A stretch of 64,000 nucleotides of DNA from a virus. Below the pieces are notes generated by a model, which saw nothing but the letters and a program-made list of their open reading frames with translations, had not been told where the DNA came from and did not search any database. The stretch lies in IMG/VR virus record IMGVR_UViG_3300042197_003344, positions 1 to 64,000 of that record. One strand, given 5' to 3'. Below are positions 1-8,292 of this stretch, in pieces; the stretch's first letter is position 1; the number at the start of each line of letters is the position of its first letter. The position numbers and the translations under genes are program-made.

Positions 1-551
1 TTAGCCGCTTTGGCTTGATATGTAGGTTCGGCTAGATGTTTTTCACCTTCATCCAAAAACTCTTCATTGGTCAAAGTCATTGCCCACTTAAGATAGTCAA
101 GACCTGCTTCCGGACAGCGCCAGTTTCGGTACCAGCGGCGCCACCAGGGATAACTGTACTTTTTACGAGTTTCGTCGTCCCAAAGACAGTGATGCCAAGC
201 CTGTTCTATTTCAACAAAATCCACAAGTTCGTTAAAAAGACATGGAAGAAAACGGTTGCCAACATCACGCCACTCACCACGAGGAATATCGCTTGGGTGA
301 GCAGTGAGAGCGTGGGCTTTAGTGACCCAGCGATTGTTGACATAATAGCGTACATCGTTGATCCTTTCGGGAATATAGCACCAAACGTCTTGAAGTTTGT
401 CTAAGCCTTCTTCAGCCAGCCACCAACGGACGGGATAGCGAGCCTTAGCGGCTTCTTCCCATTCGCGCCATTCTTTACCGGTACCACACTTAATTTTGGT
501 AGTACCGCGGATCCAATCCGCAAATTTTGAGCAAGTCCAATAATTTCTCAT
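1..551 (-). CDS. Conserved phage hypothetical protein (3' end outside window)
   Basis: Reading frame open from an ATG at 551 down to base 1 with no stop, so the C-terminus lies outside the window. The visible ~183 residues start MRNYWTCSKFADWIRG and are very rich in Trp, Arg and acidic residues, with a stretch ending RDVGNRFLPCLFNELVDF. I recognise the protein type from T4-like marine phages, where it is annotated only as hypothetical; no enzymatic motif is visible. A near-perfect sigma70-type promoter lies just upstream (579-607). Frame and start are well supported; function is unknown. Confidence 0.75.
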   Translation of the reverse strand, partial: MRNYWTCSKFADWIRGTTKIKCGTGKEWREWEEAAKARYPVRWWLAEEGLDKLQDVWCYIPERINDVRYYVNNRWVTKAHALTAHPSDIPRGEWRDVGNRFLPCLFNELVDFVEIEQAWHHCLWDDETRKKYSYPWWRRWYRNWRCPEAGLDYLKWAMTLTNEEFLDEGEKHLAEPTYQAKAA

Positions 552-578
552 AGTGTTTTCTTTCTGTCGAACAACTTA

Positions 579-607
579 ATTATACGAGATCTTTAAAAAC
601 CTGTCAA
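579..607 (-). promoter_or_regulatory. Sigma70-type promoter
   Basis: On the minus strand TTGACA (602-607) and TATAAT (579-584) are separated by exactly 17 bases. It drives the partial gene that starts at 551. Confidence 0.8.
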
Positions 608-625
608 TATCGTTTGGAAAACGAC

Positions 626-1009
626 TCAAAACTTTCTTTGGTAACCTGCTAGATTAAGCATTAGGCTATACTGTTCGTAGGCCTTTTGGACAGCAGGATT
701 GGTATGCCGATAGTGAGACTCTTCTCGTTCCTTGTCCATTAGCGTTTGGAACATATCAATTTCGCCAGTACTATGCCTCTGCCACTTAAAGAATCGTTGT
801 TCCATTTCAACCAATGCTGCCAATCTACCTTCCGGTATTTCTAAAGTATAAACTTTCTCAGTATCGTATTGAACGATGTCGTTGCGAATAATGTCTGCAC
901 GTTCAGGATCTGTAAAAAATCTAGGAGGATGATATCGTGCTCTGCGCTTTTGATCGTTCAGGATACGGACCTCGTAGTTTTCACAGAAGTCTTTGAGTTC
1001 TTCAGACAT
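626..1009 (-). CDS. Hypothetical phage protein, 127 aa
   Basis: A charged, soluble protein with no signal peptide or membrane segment, starting MSEELKDFCENYEVRI. The start overlaps the end of thyX by 8 bases, so the two are probably translationally coupled. No family is recognised from sequence. It is the last gene of the minus-strand block 2390-626 before a new promoter at 579-607. Confidence 0.7.
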   Translation of the reverse strand: MSEELKDFCENYEVRILNDQKRRARYHPPRFFTDPERADIIRNDIVQYDTEKVYTLEIPEGRLAALVEMEQRFFKWQRHSTGEIDMFQTLMDKEREESHYRHTNPAVQKAYEQYSLMLNLAGYQRKF

Positions 1010-1673
1010 TTTGTACTAGGCTTTCGCTCATCGGAAAGATCGCAGCGATTGCCGTAGCACAGGCTAGAGCAACAAGTTGATGTTCTTTCTGGGTACCATT
1101 GCCTGAACGTAGTTCAATAAAGTGAATCCACGAACGAAGTGTGCCGTTCATATAGAGTCTGCTTTCAATTAGGCCTTCTGGAAGAACAGCACGAGCCTGT
1201 TCCTTGGCTATGCCATTAGCGATAGCCCACTCGTATTCTCTTTGTGAGGCATAGATGACTCGTTGTTGAGCTCTGTACCATTCATTTTGTAGAAGTTGAT
1301 CTTCCACTTCGACACTGTTTTGTCTGTTCTTAGGGTCTTGGAGTCGTGCTTCTCTTGTAACGAATTTGAGATCTTTAGTTGGGTCAGCATAGCGTTGACT
1401 GAATTCTTGGAAACTAAAACTTCTATGTCTGAGAATCTGTCTTGCGATATCTCTGGTGGTTGTGATTTCAACGCAGGCTGAAACCATTTCAAGGGGGCTC
1501 CAGTGTGCGTGTTTAACAAGATATCGTATAAGCTTCTCTGATGTCTCTGTATTGAATTGGTTGCTTGGATTCGAGACACGGGCGCAATACGCAATGAGTT
1601 CCTGCGCATCTGCGATGCCCATATCTGCAAATTCTGCTGTTGGTTGTGAATAGGATACCAGCTTAACATTCAT
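1002..1673 (-). CDS. thyX: Flavin-dependent thymidylate synthase ThyX
   Basis: Converts dUMP to dTMP using FAD, NADPH and methylene-tetrahydrofolate, supplying thymidine for phage DNA synthesis. The ThyX signature is plain: RHRSFSFQEFSQRY (about residues 80-93; family motif RHR-x7-8-S-x-R-Y). The C-terminal LRSWIHFIELRSG segment also matches the family. At 223 aa the length is normal. I place the start at ATG 1673 (MNVKLVSYSQ), which overlaps the TGA of the upstream gene, rather than at 1703. ThyX is frequent in large phages. Confidence 0.95.
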   Translation of the reverse strand: MNVKLVSYSQPTAEFADMGIADAQELIAYCARVSNPSNQFNTETSEKLIRYLVKHAHWSPLEMVSACVEITTTRDIARQILRHRSFSFQEFSQRYADPTKDLKFVTREARLQDPKNRQNSVEVEDQLLQNEWYRAQQRVIYASQREYEWAIANGIAKEQARAVLPEGLIESRLYMNGTLRSWIHFIELRSGNGTQKEHQLVALACATAIAAIFPMSESLVQNV

Positions 1674-2164
1674 TCTTTCTCTTCTTTCTCTTCCGGAAAA
1701 CACAATGATTCCATTGTCTTATAATGTTCATAGGCTTTTTTTAGAGCCTCAAACTTTTCTAGTTTTTCTGGATTCGGAACAAGAATAGATAATCTCTGTT
1801 CCATTTTGGTCATGAAATCTTTTAGACTTTTACCATCAATTTTAAGATCAGCACCTTGAGCCATTTCAATACCATCACTATTGATATGAACAGTATTTGA
1901 CGATGTGGTTGCCCAACTATAATTATTATTACTATTATTACCAATAGTGTAAACACCTCCAACTCCACCTCCGGCAATGGAATAGTTCATTGAAGGTAAG
2001 GTTATAGTTGATCCTGAATATAAATTATCATCCAATGTGATATAATCAGTAGTGGATAGTGCTGGCTCAGCAGCACCAAAGTCTAGATCTAATGTTACTG
2101 TATCAGTGACTGTGATGCTGTCTGAGTTGCTGCCACTGAGGATAATGTTATCCTTGTTGTCCAT
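1670..2164 (-). CDS. Phage hypothetical with Ser/Thr-rich N-terminal part
   Basis: The start is taken at ATG 2164 (MDNKDNIILSG), one base after the stop of the preceding gene, giving 164 aa. The first ~100 residues are rich in Ser, Thr, Asn and Gly with short beta-prone stretches (ITLDDNLYSGSTITLPSM). The last ~60 residues look helical and charged (NPEKLEKFEALKKAYEHYKTM). The composition suggests a minor virion or fibre-associated protein, but no motif proves it. Its stop overlaps the thyX start. Confidence 0.7.
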   Translation of the reverse strand: MDNKDNIILSGSNSDSITVTDTVTLDLDFGAAEPALSTTDYITLDDNLYSGSTITLPSMNYSIAGGGVGGVYTIGNNSNNNYSWATTSSNTVHINSDGIEMAQGADLKIDGKSLKDFMTKMEQRLSILVPNPEKLEKFEALKKAYEHYKTMESLCFPEEKEEKE

Positions 2165-2165
2165 A

Positions 2166-2390
2166 TTAGGCCTTTGCTGCGGCTTTGGCTGCTTTCTGCG
2201 ACTCTTTGGATTCCTTGCGAGAGTTTTTTTCTTCTGTGATTTCATTACGGCGAGTTTTGACCAATTTGCCTACTTCTTGTAAGGCTTTACGAGCACGGGT
2301 ACCTGCAGCAGAGTTGCCGCCGGTAAACTTAGCATCTTCTGCTAAAAAGTTTTCAAATGCTGATTTGAGTTGTTCTACTGTGTTTGACAT
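2166..2390 (-). CDS. Small Lys/Ala-rich histone-H1-like protein
   Basis: 74 aa. The N-terminal half (EQLKSAFENFLAEDAKFTG) is followed by GTRARKALQEVGKLVKTRR and a Lys/Ala tail ending KAAKAAAKA. This architecture is that of the small H1-like DNA-binding proteins found in bacteria and many T4-like phages. It probably binds or compacts DNA. A Shine-Dalgarno AAGGAAAAC lies just ahead of the ATG. The first gene of the block, directly downstream of the tRNA-like gene at 2434-2545. Confidence 0.75.
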   Translation of the reverse strand: MSNTVEQLKSAFENFLAEDAKFTGGNSAAGTRARKALQEVGKLVKTRRNEITEEKNSRKESKESQKAAKAAAKA

Positions 2391-2433
2391 TTTGTTTTCC
2401 TTATAAAATGTGTCTAATACTTATAAAATAATC

Positions 2434-2545
2434 TGGTGTGGTCGGTAGGATTCGAACCTACAAAGGCTGTGTCTAAGACGGCGCCCCATCACCAGCCTTC
2501 CTTTCGGAGAGGCGGCAGGTCTGCCTATATTCCACTCACGACCAC
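2434..2545 (-). tRNA. tRNA-like gene, anticodon TAG (Leu), with ~36-nt insertion
   Basis: Acceptor arms GTGGTCG/CGACCAC, a good T-arm (GTAGG TTCGAAT CCTAC) and an encoded CCA are present. An anticodon arm GCCGT-CTTAGAC-ACAGC gives anticodon UAG. The variable loop is only 4 nt, unlike the class II form normal for tRNA-Leu. Instead ~36 extra bases lie between the D region and the anticodon arm and include a GAAA-capped hairpin. It may be a degenerate or unusual tRNA; identity uncertain. Confidence 0.6.
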
Positions 2546-2591
2546 AAGTATATTATATAACCTTAATCTTAAAAAAACAATAGCTGATGGA

Positions 2592-2599
2592 TTAAATAC
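2592..2599 (+). promoter_or_regulatory. Late-type promoter box (TTAAATAC)
   Basis: TTAAATAC ends 9 bases before the ATG of the first island gene. It resembles the T4 late box TATAAATA and recurs close to other operon heads in this window. Confidence 0.5.
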
Positions 2600-2608
2600 T
2601 AGCAGTTT

Positions 2609-3595
2609 ATGATGCACGACTTTCAAAAAATACCGTTTCAAAATATCGTTAAGTTTGGACAGAGAACAATGTTACAAAGACCCTTGTTCTCTGTCAGTTG
2701 GATATTGGGTCGATTCTGTAATTATAATTGTTCCTATTGTTGGCCCTATGCTAGAACTGATCGTATAGACCATTTGTCTTTGGAAATATATAAAAATACA
2801 GTAAACGAAATCAAACGTCAGGCTCGACAAAATGGTTTTACAGAATTTCATTGGAGTTTTAGCGGCGGTGAACCTACAGCATTTAAGCAACTTCCCGATT
2901 TGATTAAGCACATCGATGACGGAATAAACACACCTTATCAAAGTATTCATATGACCACTAATCTTTCGCCTGGATCTAAATGGTGGAAAAATTGGGCAAA
3001 TATCACAGCGAATTTACAAAGACGAAGTATTACAGCAAGTTATCACGCAGAGTTTGCCAAGGAACAGGAATTTGGAGACAAATGTCTTCAACTTATATAT
3101 GATAATGTATACGTTACAATTAATCAGGTGATGGTACCAGATAAATTTTTTGAATTATATGAACGCTGTGAAAGATTGAATAATCGAGGAATTAATGTAA
3201 CTTTAAAACCGCAAAGCGATCCAACAGCTAGTCGGGTGATAGAAGGTTATACAACAGAAATGATTAATCTAATGCAGACAGGTTTCCCTCAGCAAATATC
3301 AGGAGAAGAATTATATCAAATATCTCTTTATGATAAAAATAATACAGAATATTATTTTGATCAAGCAGAAAGATTCAATGCTTATGGCTTCAATAAATTT
3401 AAAGGTTGGAATTGTAATTCTGGCTATCAAAGTATTATAATAAGAGGAGAAGAAATAAAAAGAGGATATAGTTGTCAAGAAGATGCGATAGGCAAAATTA
3501 CAGATGGCTTTAAAATTTTTAACTCTCCGAAAAAATGTGTAACAGATAGTTGCGTAAGTTCTGCTGATTCAAAGATTCCTAAAACGAATGTATAA
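2609..3595 (+). CDS. Radical SAM enzyme (island member 1)
   Basis: 328 aa. The CxxxCxxC cluster motif CNYNCSYCW sits near residue 37, followed by a SAM-binding GGE motif in FSGGEPTAF. The C-terminal region has further cysteines (WNCNSGYQS, YSCQEDA, CVTDSCVSS) that could bind an auxiliary Fe-S cluster. This fits a SPASM/twitch-like peptide- or sugar-modifying radical SAM protein, substrate unknown. First gene of a coupled operon: its end overlaps the next start by 8 bases. The enzyme class is certain from motifs; the reaction is not. Confidence 0.9.
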   Translation: MMHDFQKIPFQNIVKFGQRTMLQRPLFSVSWILGRFCNYNCSYCWPYARTDRIDHLSLEIYKNTVNEIKRQARQNGFTEFHWSFSGGEPTAFKQLPDLIKHIDDGINTPYQSIHMTTNLSPGSKWWKNWANITANLQRRSITASYHAEFAKEQEFGDKCLQLIYDNVYVTINQVMVPDKFFELYERCERLNNRGINVTLKPQSDPTASRVIEGYTTEMINLMQTGFPQQISGEELYQISLYDKNNTEYYFDQAERFNAYGFNKFKGWNCNSGYQSIIIRGEEIKRGYSCQEDAIGKITDGFKIFNSPKKCVTDSCVSSADSKIPKTNV

Positions 3596-4610
3596 TATCA
3601 ATACTATTACCGATCTTCATATAGAGCTAACTGATCGATGTCAGGCTAGTTGTCCTATGTGTGCTAGAAATGTAAACGGCGGTAAAGAAAGGGAATTCGT
3701 GGGAAAAAATGAAATAACTTTAGAAGTTTTTAAACAGTGGTTTCCTTCTGAGTTTATTAAACAGCTTAATCATTTTTATGCTTGTGGTAATTATGGAGAT
3801 CCTATAATCGCTAGAGACTGCTTAGAAATATATGAATATATAAGGTCTCTTAACAATAACTGTCATTTAGGAATTCATACCAATGGAAGTGCTCGTGAAA
3901 GTAAATGGTGGAGTGATTTAGCCAAGGTGTTAGGAAATAATCATACCTGTACTTTTGGAATAGACGGATTTGAACACAGTCACAATTTATATAGAAGAGG
4001 TACAAATTGGCAAAAGATCATCGATAATGCATCTGCATTTATAAAAGCAGGCGGTCATGCTGAAATTGATTGTCTAGTATTCAAACACAATCAACATGAA
4101 ATAAATCAGTTTCAAGATAAAATGTTAACGTTAGGGTTTAAAAAAATAAATTTTAAATATACAAGAAGATTTTATGATATGAGTGAATTTCCTGTAGAAG
4201 ACAAAGAAGGAAATATAGAATATTACTTAGAGCCAGCCATACAGGAATCTGTAATCGAATTTTTACCTCTTAAAAAAATCAGCGAAGACATTTCGATATG
4301 GGAAGAAAAGGTATCAAAGTCAATCATCAAACCTAAATGTATTGAAAAAAATGAAATTTTTGTAGACAGTAAAGGCAATGTATTTCCCTGTTGCTGGATA
4401 GGATCGGACTGGGCGGAACAACCGATACCTGAAACTATGCCTATACAAAAATTAAGAAATTTAGTCGTGAACGATACCAAGAAAAAATTTGAAAAAATAG
4501 GTATAGATAATCTCAACAAAATTAAAATTATGGAATTATCTTGGAATAACTTAAATGATACATTACAAGAAATCAAACCATGGACTTGTGTAAAAAACTG
4601 TTATGCTTAA
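3588..4610 (+). CDS. Radical SAM/SPASM-type enzyme (island member 2)
   Basis: 340 aa. CxxxCxxC is present as CQASCPMCARN near residue 18. A C-terminal SPASM-like arrangement (CIEKNEIFVDSKGNVFPCCW, then CVKNCYA at the end) provides ligands for auxiliary Fe-S clusters. SPASM proteins typically act on peptides or other bulky substrates. Overlaps the preceding and following genes by 8 bases each, so it is co-translated with a methyltransferase-like protein. Substrate unknown. Confidence 0.9.
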   Translation: MYNINTITDLHIELTDRCQASCPMCARNVNGGKEREFVGKNEITLEVFKQWFPSEFIKQLNHFYACGNYGDPIIARDCLEIYEYIRSLNNNCHLGIHTNGSARESKWWSDLAKVLGNNHTCTFGIDGFEHSHNLYRRGTNWQKIIDNASAFIKAGGHAEIDCLVFKHNQHEINQFQDKMLTLGFKKINFKYTRRFYDMSEFPVEDKEGNIEYYLEPAIQESVIEFLPLKKISEDISIWEEKVSKSIIKPKCIEKNEIFVDSKGNVFPCCWIGSDWAEQPIPETMPIQKLRNLVVNDTKKKFEKIGIDNLNKIKIMELSWNNLNDTLQEIKPWTCVKNCYA

Positions 4611-5238
4611 TACTTCAACAAACTTAAATTTTTTAGTTGATTTGGAACATCTCCATTATTGGATGATGGCAATTAGGGACAGTCATAATCCGATACGCAC
4701 GTTAGATGCTTTCTGGAAAGGTCAAATTTCTAGTAAGCTATGGCTGATACAAAATCTTAGACCCGTTGTATTAGAGAATTTTAGTTCTAAGAAGGTTAAT
4801 ATTGATGTACATGGCGGCTGGGTAGGTGTATTGTCCAGTATGATTTTTCAAAGTGACCTACCAGTTTTAAATATTCGTAGTATTGATATAGATCCAGGTT
4901 GCAAGGATATAGCCACAAAGATGAACAAAATAGAAGAAATTCAAGGTAGATTTAAATCAATAACTGCTGATATGTGTTCGATTGATCCCGAAGGTGACAT
5001 TATTATTAATACAAGTTGTGAACACATTACACAACGGCAATACGATGATTGGATTAAAAAGATTCCTGATGATAAAATTTTAGTTCTTCAGAGTAACAAT
5101 TATGATATTTCTGAACACATTCGTACAGCAAAAAGTTTGTCTGAATTTCGATCACAATGCGATATAAATGTACTATGGGAAGGCGAATTTGAAACACAGC
5201 TATATACTCGTTATATGTTAATAGGAAACAGAAAATGA
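4603..5238 (+). CDS. Class I SAM methyltransferase-like protein
   Basis: 211 aa. The pattern of a Rossmann methyltransferase is visible: VHGGWVGVLSSM at the glycine loop, IRSIDIDPGCKDIA as the acidic end of strand 2, ITADMCSID for the next strand, and IIINTSCEHI where a catalytic-loop strand is expected. It probably methylates a small molecule or a product of the neighbouring radical SAM enzymes. Coupled by overlaps on both sides (8 and 4 bases). Confidence 0.65.
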   Translation: MLNTSTNLNFLVDLEHLHYWMMAIRDSHNPIRTLDAFWKGQISSKLWLIQNLRPVVLENFSSKKVNIDVHGGWVGVLSSMIFQSDLPVLNIRSIDIDPGCKDIATKMNKIEEIQGRFKSITADMCSIDPEGDIIINTSCEHITQRQYDDWIKKIPDDKILVLQSNNYDISEHIRTAKSLSEFRSQCDINVLWEGEFETQLYTRYMLIGNRK

Positions 5239-6071
5239 TTGAAACGGGTATTGTAAAATGGTACAATGATTCTAAAAGATATGGATTTATTATCGCTGAT
5301 CGCGATGGTTCAAATATTTTTGTAGAAAAAAAACAAATTTTAAGTGTACCCCAGACTATATTCGAATTACAAAAGGTAGAATTTATTAGAGAAAAAACTG
5401 AAAGAGGGTACTTGGCCATCGAAGTAAGAATCTTAGAATTACAAGAAAGAAAGTTATTAGAATTTCCTCGAATTAGTATTTTTGATAACTTATTGGATCA
5501 AGAATTTTGTAATAATTTGATACTTAAACATCAAACAGTTGGAATGAATCCAAACAGCGGTTATCAGAGTCGTATAGAATCGTATGCACAGGTAACGGAA
5601 GAAGTAGAAAATAGAGGCATAAGCCTAGGAGTAGACCCGTATGATTACGATATACTAGCTACGGCTATAGTAAAAGCTGCAAGAATTCCGTATAGTCATA
5701 TAGAAGCCATTGACATTTATAACTATAACGAAGGCCAATTTTTAGCTTACCATCATGATTATCCGTATGATTCAAAACAGATCAATTATTATAAGTATGG
5801 CGGGGATAGAGTAGGAACTGGTATATTTTACCTCAATGAAGATTTTGACGGAGGGGAAACATACTTTCCTCATCATGATATTACTGCCTATCCTAAAGCG
5901 GGATCATTTTTATATTTCGAACAAGGGTATGACGAAGCAACCAATTGGTCAACAATACACGAAAGCAAAATGATAACCAGAGGTACTAAATGGATCGCTA
6001 GTTGCTTTTTTAGTGACAGACCTAGAGTAGGGTGGAGTCCGAGAGACAATTTATATAAGGAAAAACAATGA
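5235..6071 (+). CDS. Cold-shock domain fused to 2OG-Fe(II) prolyl-4-hydroxylase-type oxygenase
   Basis: 278 aa. Residues ~1-65 form a cold-shock nucleic-acid-binding domain (GIVKWYNDSKRYGFIIADRD, the RNP1-type motif). Residues ~80-270 form a prolyl-4-hydroxylase-like double-stranded beta helix with AYHHDYP (HxD), GIFYLNEDFDGGETYF and a distal WSTIHES...RGTKW (His and the 2OG-binding basic residue). The fusion suggests hydroxylation of a target reached through RNA or single-stranded DNA, or of a translation-machinery protein. Coupled to its neighbours by 4-base overlaps. Domain calls are strong; the target is inference. Confidence 0.85.
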   Translation: MIETGIVKWYNDSKRYGFIIADRDGSNIFVEKKQILSVPQTIFELQKVEFIREKTERGYLAIEVRILELQERKLLEFPRISIFDNLLDQEFCNNLILKHQTVGMNPNSGYQSRIESYAQVTEEVENRGISLGVDPYDYDILATAIVKAARIPYSHIEAIDIYNYNEGQFLAYHHDYPYDSKQINYYKYGGDRVGTGIFYLNEDFDGGETYFPHHDITAYPKAGSFLYFEQGYDEATNWSTIHESKMITRGTKWIASCFFSDRPRVGWSPRDNLYKEKQ

Positions 6072-6988
6072 AAATTTTATTAACAGGGAGCTCGGGATTC
6101 ATCGGTTCTCATATGACACCGATTTTAGAAAAAAATCATGAACTGCACCACTTGAAAAGTAATCTTCTAGATTACAAATCTGTCCAGGAAGAAGTATTAT
6201 CTATTTCTCCTGAAATAATAGTACATCTTGCTGCCCGTACCGAAGTTGAAAGAAGTTTTTATGAACAAACAACATTTAGCGAAATCAATTATGTTGGAAC
6301 AGTAAATCTTATAGAAGCAGCTGCCCGCATAAAAAATTTTAAAAATTTTGTATTTGCCAGTACAATGGAAGTTTACGGTTGGCAACCTATAAGTGATATA
6401 GTAAAAGGAGGATTAGTTCCTAGAGATTTTATTGCCTTTAATGAAAATACATCACCGAATCCCAACGCACCTTATGCCGTGGCCAAGTACGCCTGTGAAA
6501 AATATCTAGAGTATGCATATCGCTGTTACGGTTTACCATTTACTGCAATAAGACAGACTAATAGTTATGGAAGAAAAGATAACGATTTTTTTGTGACAGA
6601 ACAGATCATTAGTCAAATGATACGCAGTCCAGACGAGATTAATTTAGGATATGCAGAACCTTATAGAAATTTTATTTTTATCAGTGATCTTCTAGATGCT
6701 TGGATAGAAGTAATAGAAAACTACGACAGGGTACAAGGAAAAATTTTTACCATAGGACCAAACGCTCCTATTAAAATTAAAGATTATGCACAGAAAATTG
6801 CTAATAAATTAAATTGGAACGGTCAAATAAATTGGGATACTAAACCTAAAAGACCAGGAGAAATTTATTGGCTTAATAGCTGTCATGATCTAATTACATC
6901 TACTATAGGATGGAAACCAAAAATTGATTTGGATTTTGGTTTAGATCAAACGATTGATATCTGGCTTCATAATTATGAAAATAGATAA
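6068..6988 (+). CDS. NAD-dependent epimerase/dehydratase (extended SDR)
   Basis: 306 aa. N-terminal dinucleotide-binding motif TGSSGFIGSH, LAARTEVERS, and the active-site YAVAKYACEKY (YxxxK, around residue 140) place it in the nucleotide-sugar epimerase/4,6-dehydratase family. Likely acts on an NDP-sugar, giving the island a sugar-building step. Starts inside the stop of the preceding oxygenase. Confidence 0.9.
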   Translation: MKILLTGSSGFIGSHMTPILEKNHELHHLKSNLLDYKSVQEEVLSISPEIIVHLAARTEVERSFYEQTTFSEINYVGTVNLIEAAARIKNFKNFVFASTMEVYGWQPISDIVKGGLVPRDFIAFNENTSPNPNAPYAVAKYACEKYLEYAYRCYGLPFTAIRQTNSYGRKDNDFFVTEQIISQMIRSPDEINLGYAEPYRNFIFISDLLDAWIEVIENYDRVQGKIFTIGPNAPIKIKDYAQKIANKLNWNGQINWDTKPKRPGEIYWLNSCHDLITSTIGWKPKIDLDFGLDQTIDIWLHNYENR

Positions 6989-7679
6989 TTGGATTCCTTT
7001 CTTTAAATTTGATGAAAACGGGTTCGGTGGAGCTATGTCTCAACAGACCTACGAACCGTTAATTAGTCCCGACGGCAAAACATTCTGTGCTAATTATGAT
7101 TGGAATAACAAATATCAACGATACGAACAATCTGTACGTTTAGACTACACTAAAGAAGTAGTTGACTATTTCTTTTCTAAGGAAATCGAATACGCTCAAA
7201 GATTTGCAGGTCGATCCTGGGCTCCTGAAATTTTAGAAATTGATCGCAGTAGACATAGAATTTATTATAGATGGAATAATCCATCTTGTAATGAAATAAT
7301 TTATCGAGATAAAAATTACCCTGTCGAATGGAAAAAGCAAATCAACAAAATAATAACTGAAATTTATCAGCTAGGTGTCTACAAATTAACAATGTATCCT
7401 CACTGTCATTATATAGATAATGAAGGACAGATGCATACTATAGATATGTACGGCTGTGTTGAAGTGAATGATCCTTTTATAGAAAAAAAAATTATGGACG
7501 GAATAATTCACGGCACCGCTAGATTTAGACTAGACGAAACTGGACCGATAATTAATGACAGATATAATTTAGAAAAAATGTTTTTTAATAGTTTACGTAC
7601 TCATGTAAAATGGGGAGAACATACTTTAGATTTTATCTATCAAAACATACTCGGAGATAGCAATGAAATATATAGGTAA
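6975..7679 (+). CDS. Degenerate kinase-fold-like protein
   Basis: The start is set at ATG 6975 (MKIDNWIPFFKF), giving 234 aa. The order of motifs recalls a small-molecule kinase: WAPEILEIDRSRHRIYYRW resembles the strand/hinge region, and LGVYKLTMYPHCHYI followed by HTIDMYGC resembles a weakened catalytic loop plus a DFG-like strand. A related protein lies at 17662-18363. Canonical catalytic residues are not all evident, so activity is uncertain. Overlaps both neighbours. Confidence 0.5.
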   Translation: MKIDNWIPFFKFDENGFGGAMSQQTYEPLISPDGKTFCANYDWNNKYQRYEQSVRLDYTKEVVDYFFSKEIEYAQRFAGRSWAPEILEIDRSRHRIYYRWNNPSCNEIIYRDKNYPVEWKKQINKIITEIYQLGVYKLTMYPHCHYIDNEGQMHTIDMYGCVEVNDPFIEKKIMDGIIHGTARFRLDETGPIINDRYNLEKMFFNSLRTHVKWGEHTLDFIYQNILGDSNEIYR

Positions 7680-8292
7680 TTGTGCAGACAGAATAAATTG
7701 GAACGAAGTAATTAGATTGTGTCAACAAAGTATTACTGGAGATAAAAATACAGTTACTTCTGTAATTGATAGATCCGAAGCAACCTTTCAAAATCGAGAA
7801 CCGATGCCTGCTCAGGTTTTGATAGAAGCCGGTGAGCAGTTAAAGAATGAACAATTATTAAAAGATTATAGAGAAGTAATAGGTGCTTGGAGAGATGCAG
7901 GATGCGATCTGGAAAAAATTTATTGGTTTGATTATTATCCCGGTGATCATTATCCGATTGAAGTTTCAGACACTTTTGCAAACATAGTCGGAATAAAACC
8001 ATTAAGAATTTTTGTAAGTGAAGTATTTCCCGGAATAACAGTTCCGTATCATTGGGACGTGGAAGATAAAGAACAGGAATGGTTAAAAGATCATGGAATG
8101 CTTTATAGATATACCTGTTGTATGGATATCCCTAGAACTGGTAGTGTATTAATAGTAGACAATCATTGCCTGTATGATTTTAAACAAGGGGATATTTTCG
8201 AATGGGATAGTTATAGAAATTATCATTCTGCAGCTAATGGCGGCGAACACATACAATACTATTTTCATATGTTAGGATATAAAGTGAAATGA
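7663..8292 (+). CDS. Asp/Asn-hydroxylase-like Fe(II)/2OG oxygenase
   Basis: 209 aa. The beta-helix iron motif is visible as PYHWDVED (HxD) and the distal His in RNYHSAANGG, with VLIVDNHCLYDFKQGDIFEW between. This spacing is that of the aspartyl/asparaginyl hydroxylase type. Its N-terminus (YIGNCADRINW) is shared with the next gene and with 20348-20842, so these are paralogues. Probably hydroxylates a peptide or amino-acid-like group. Confidence 0.8.
   Translation: MKYIGNCADRINWNEVIRLCQQSITGDKNTVTSVIDRSEATFQNREPMPAQVLIEAGEQLKNEQLLKDYREVIGAWRDAGCDLEKIYWFDYYPGDHYPIEVSDTFANIVGIKPLRIFVSEVFPGITVPYHWDVEDKEQEWLKDHGMLYRYTCCMDIPRTGSVLIVDNHCLYDFKQGDIFEWDSYRNYHSAANGGEHIQYYFHMLGYKVK

Noticed and set aside
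36-404. 122-codon plus-strand frame
   Set aside because: Antisense to the well-supported partial phage gene 1-551, whose translation matches a known phage protein type.
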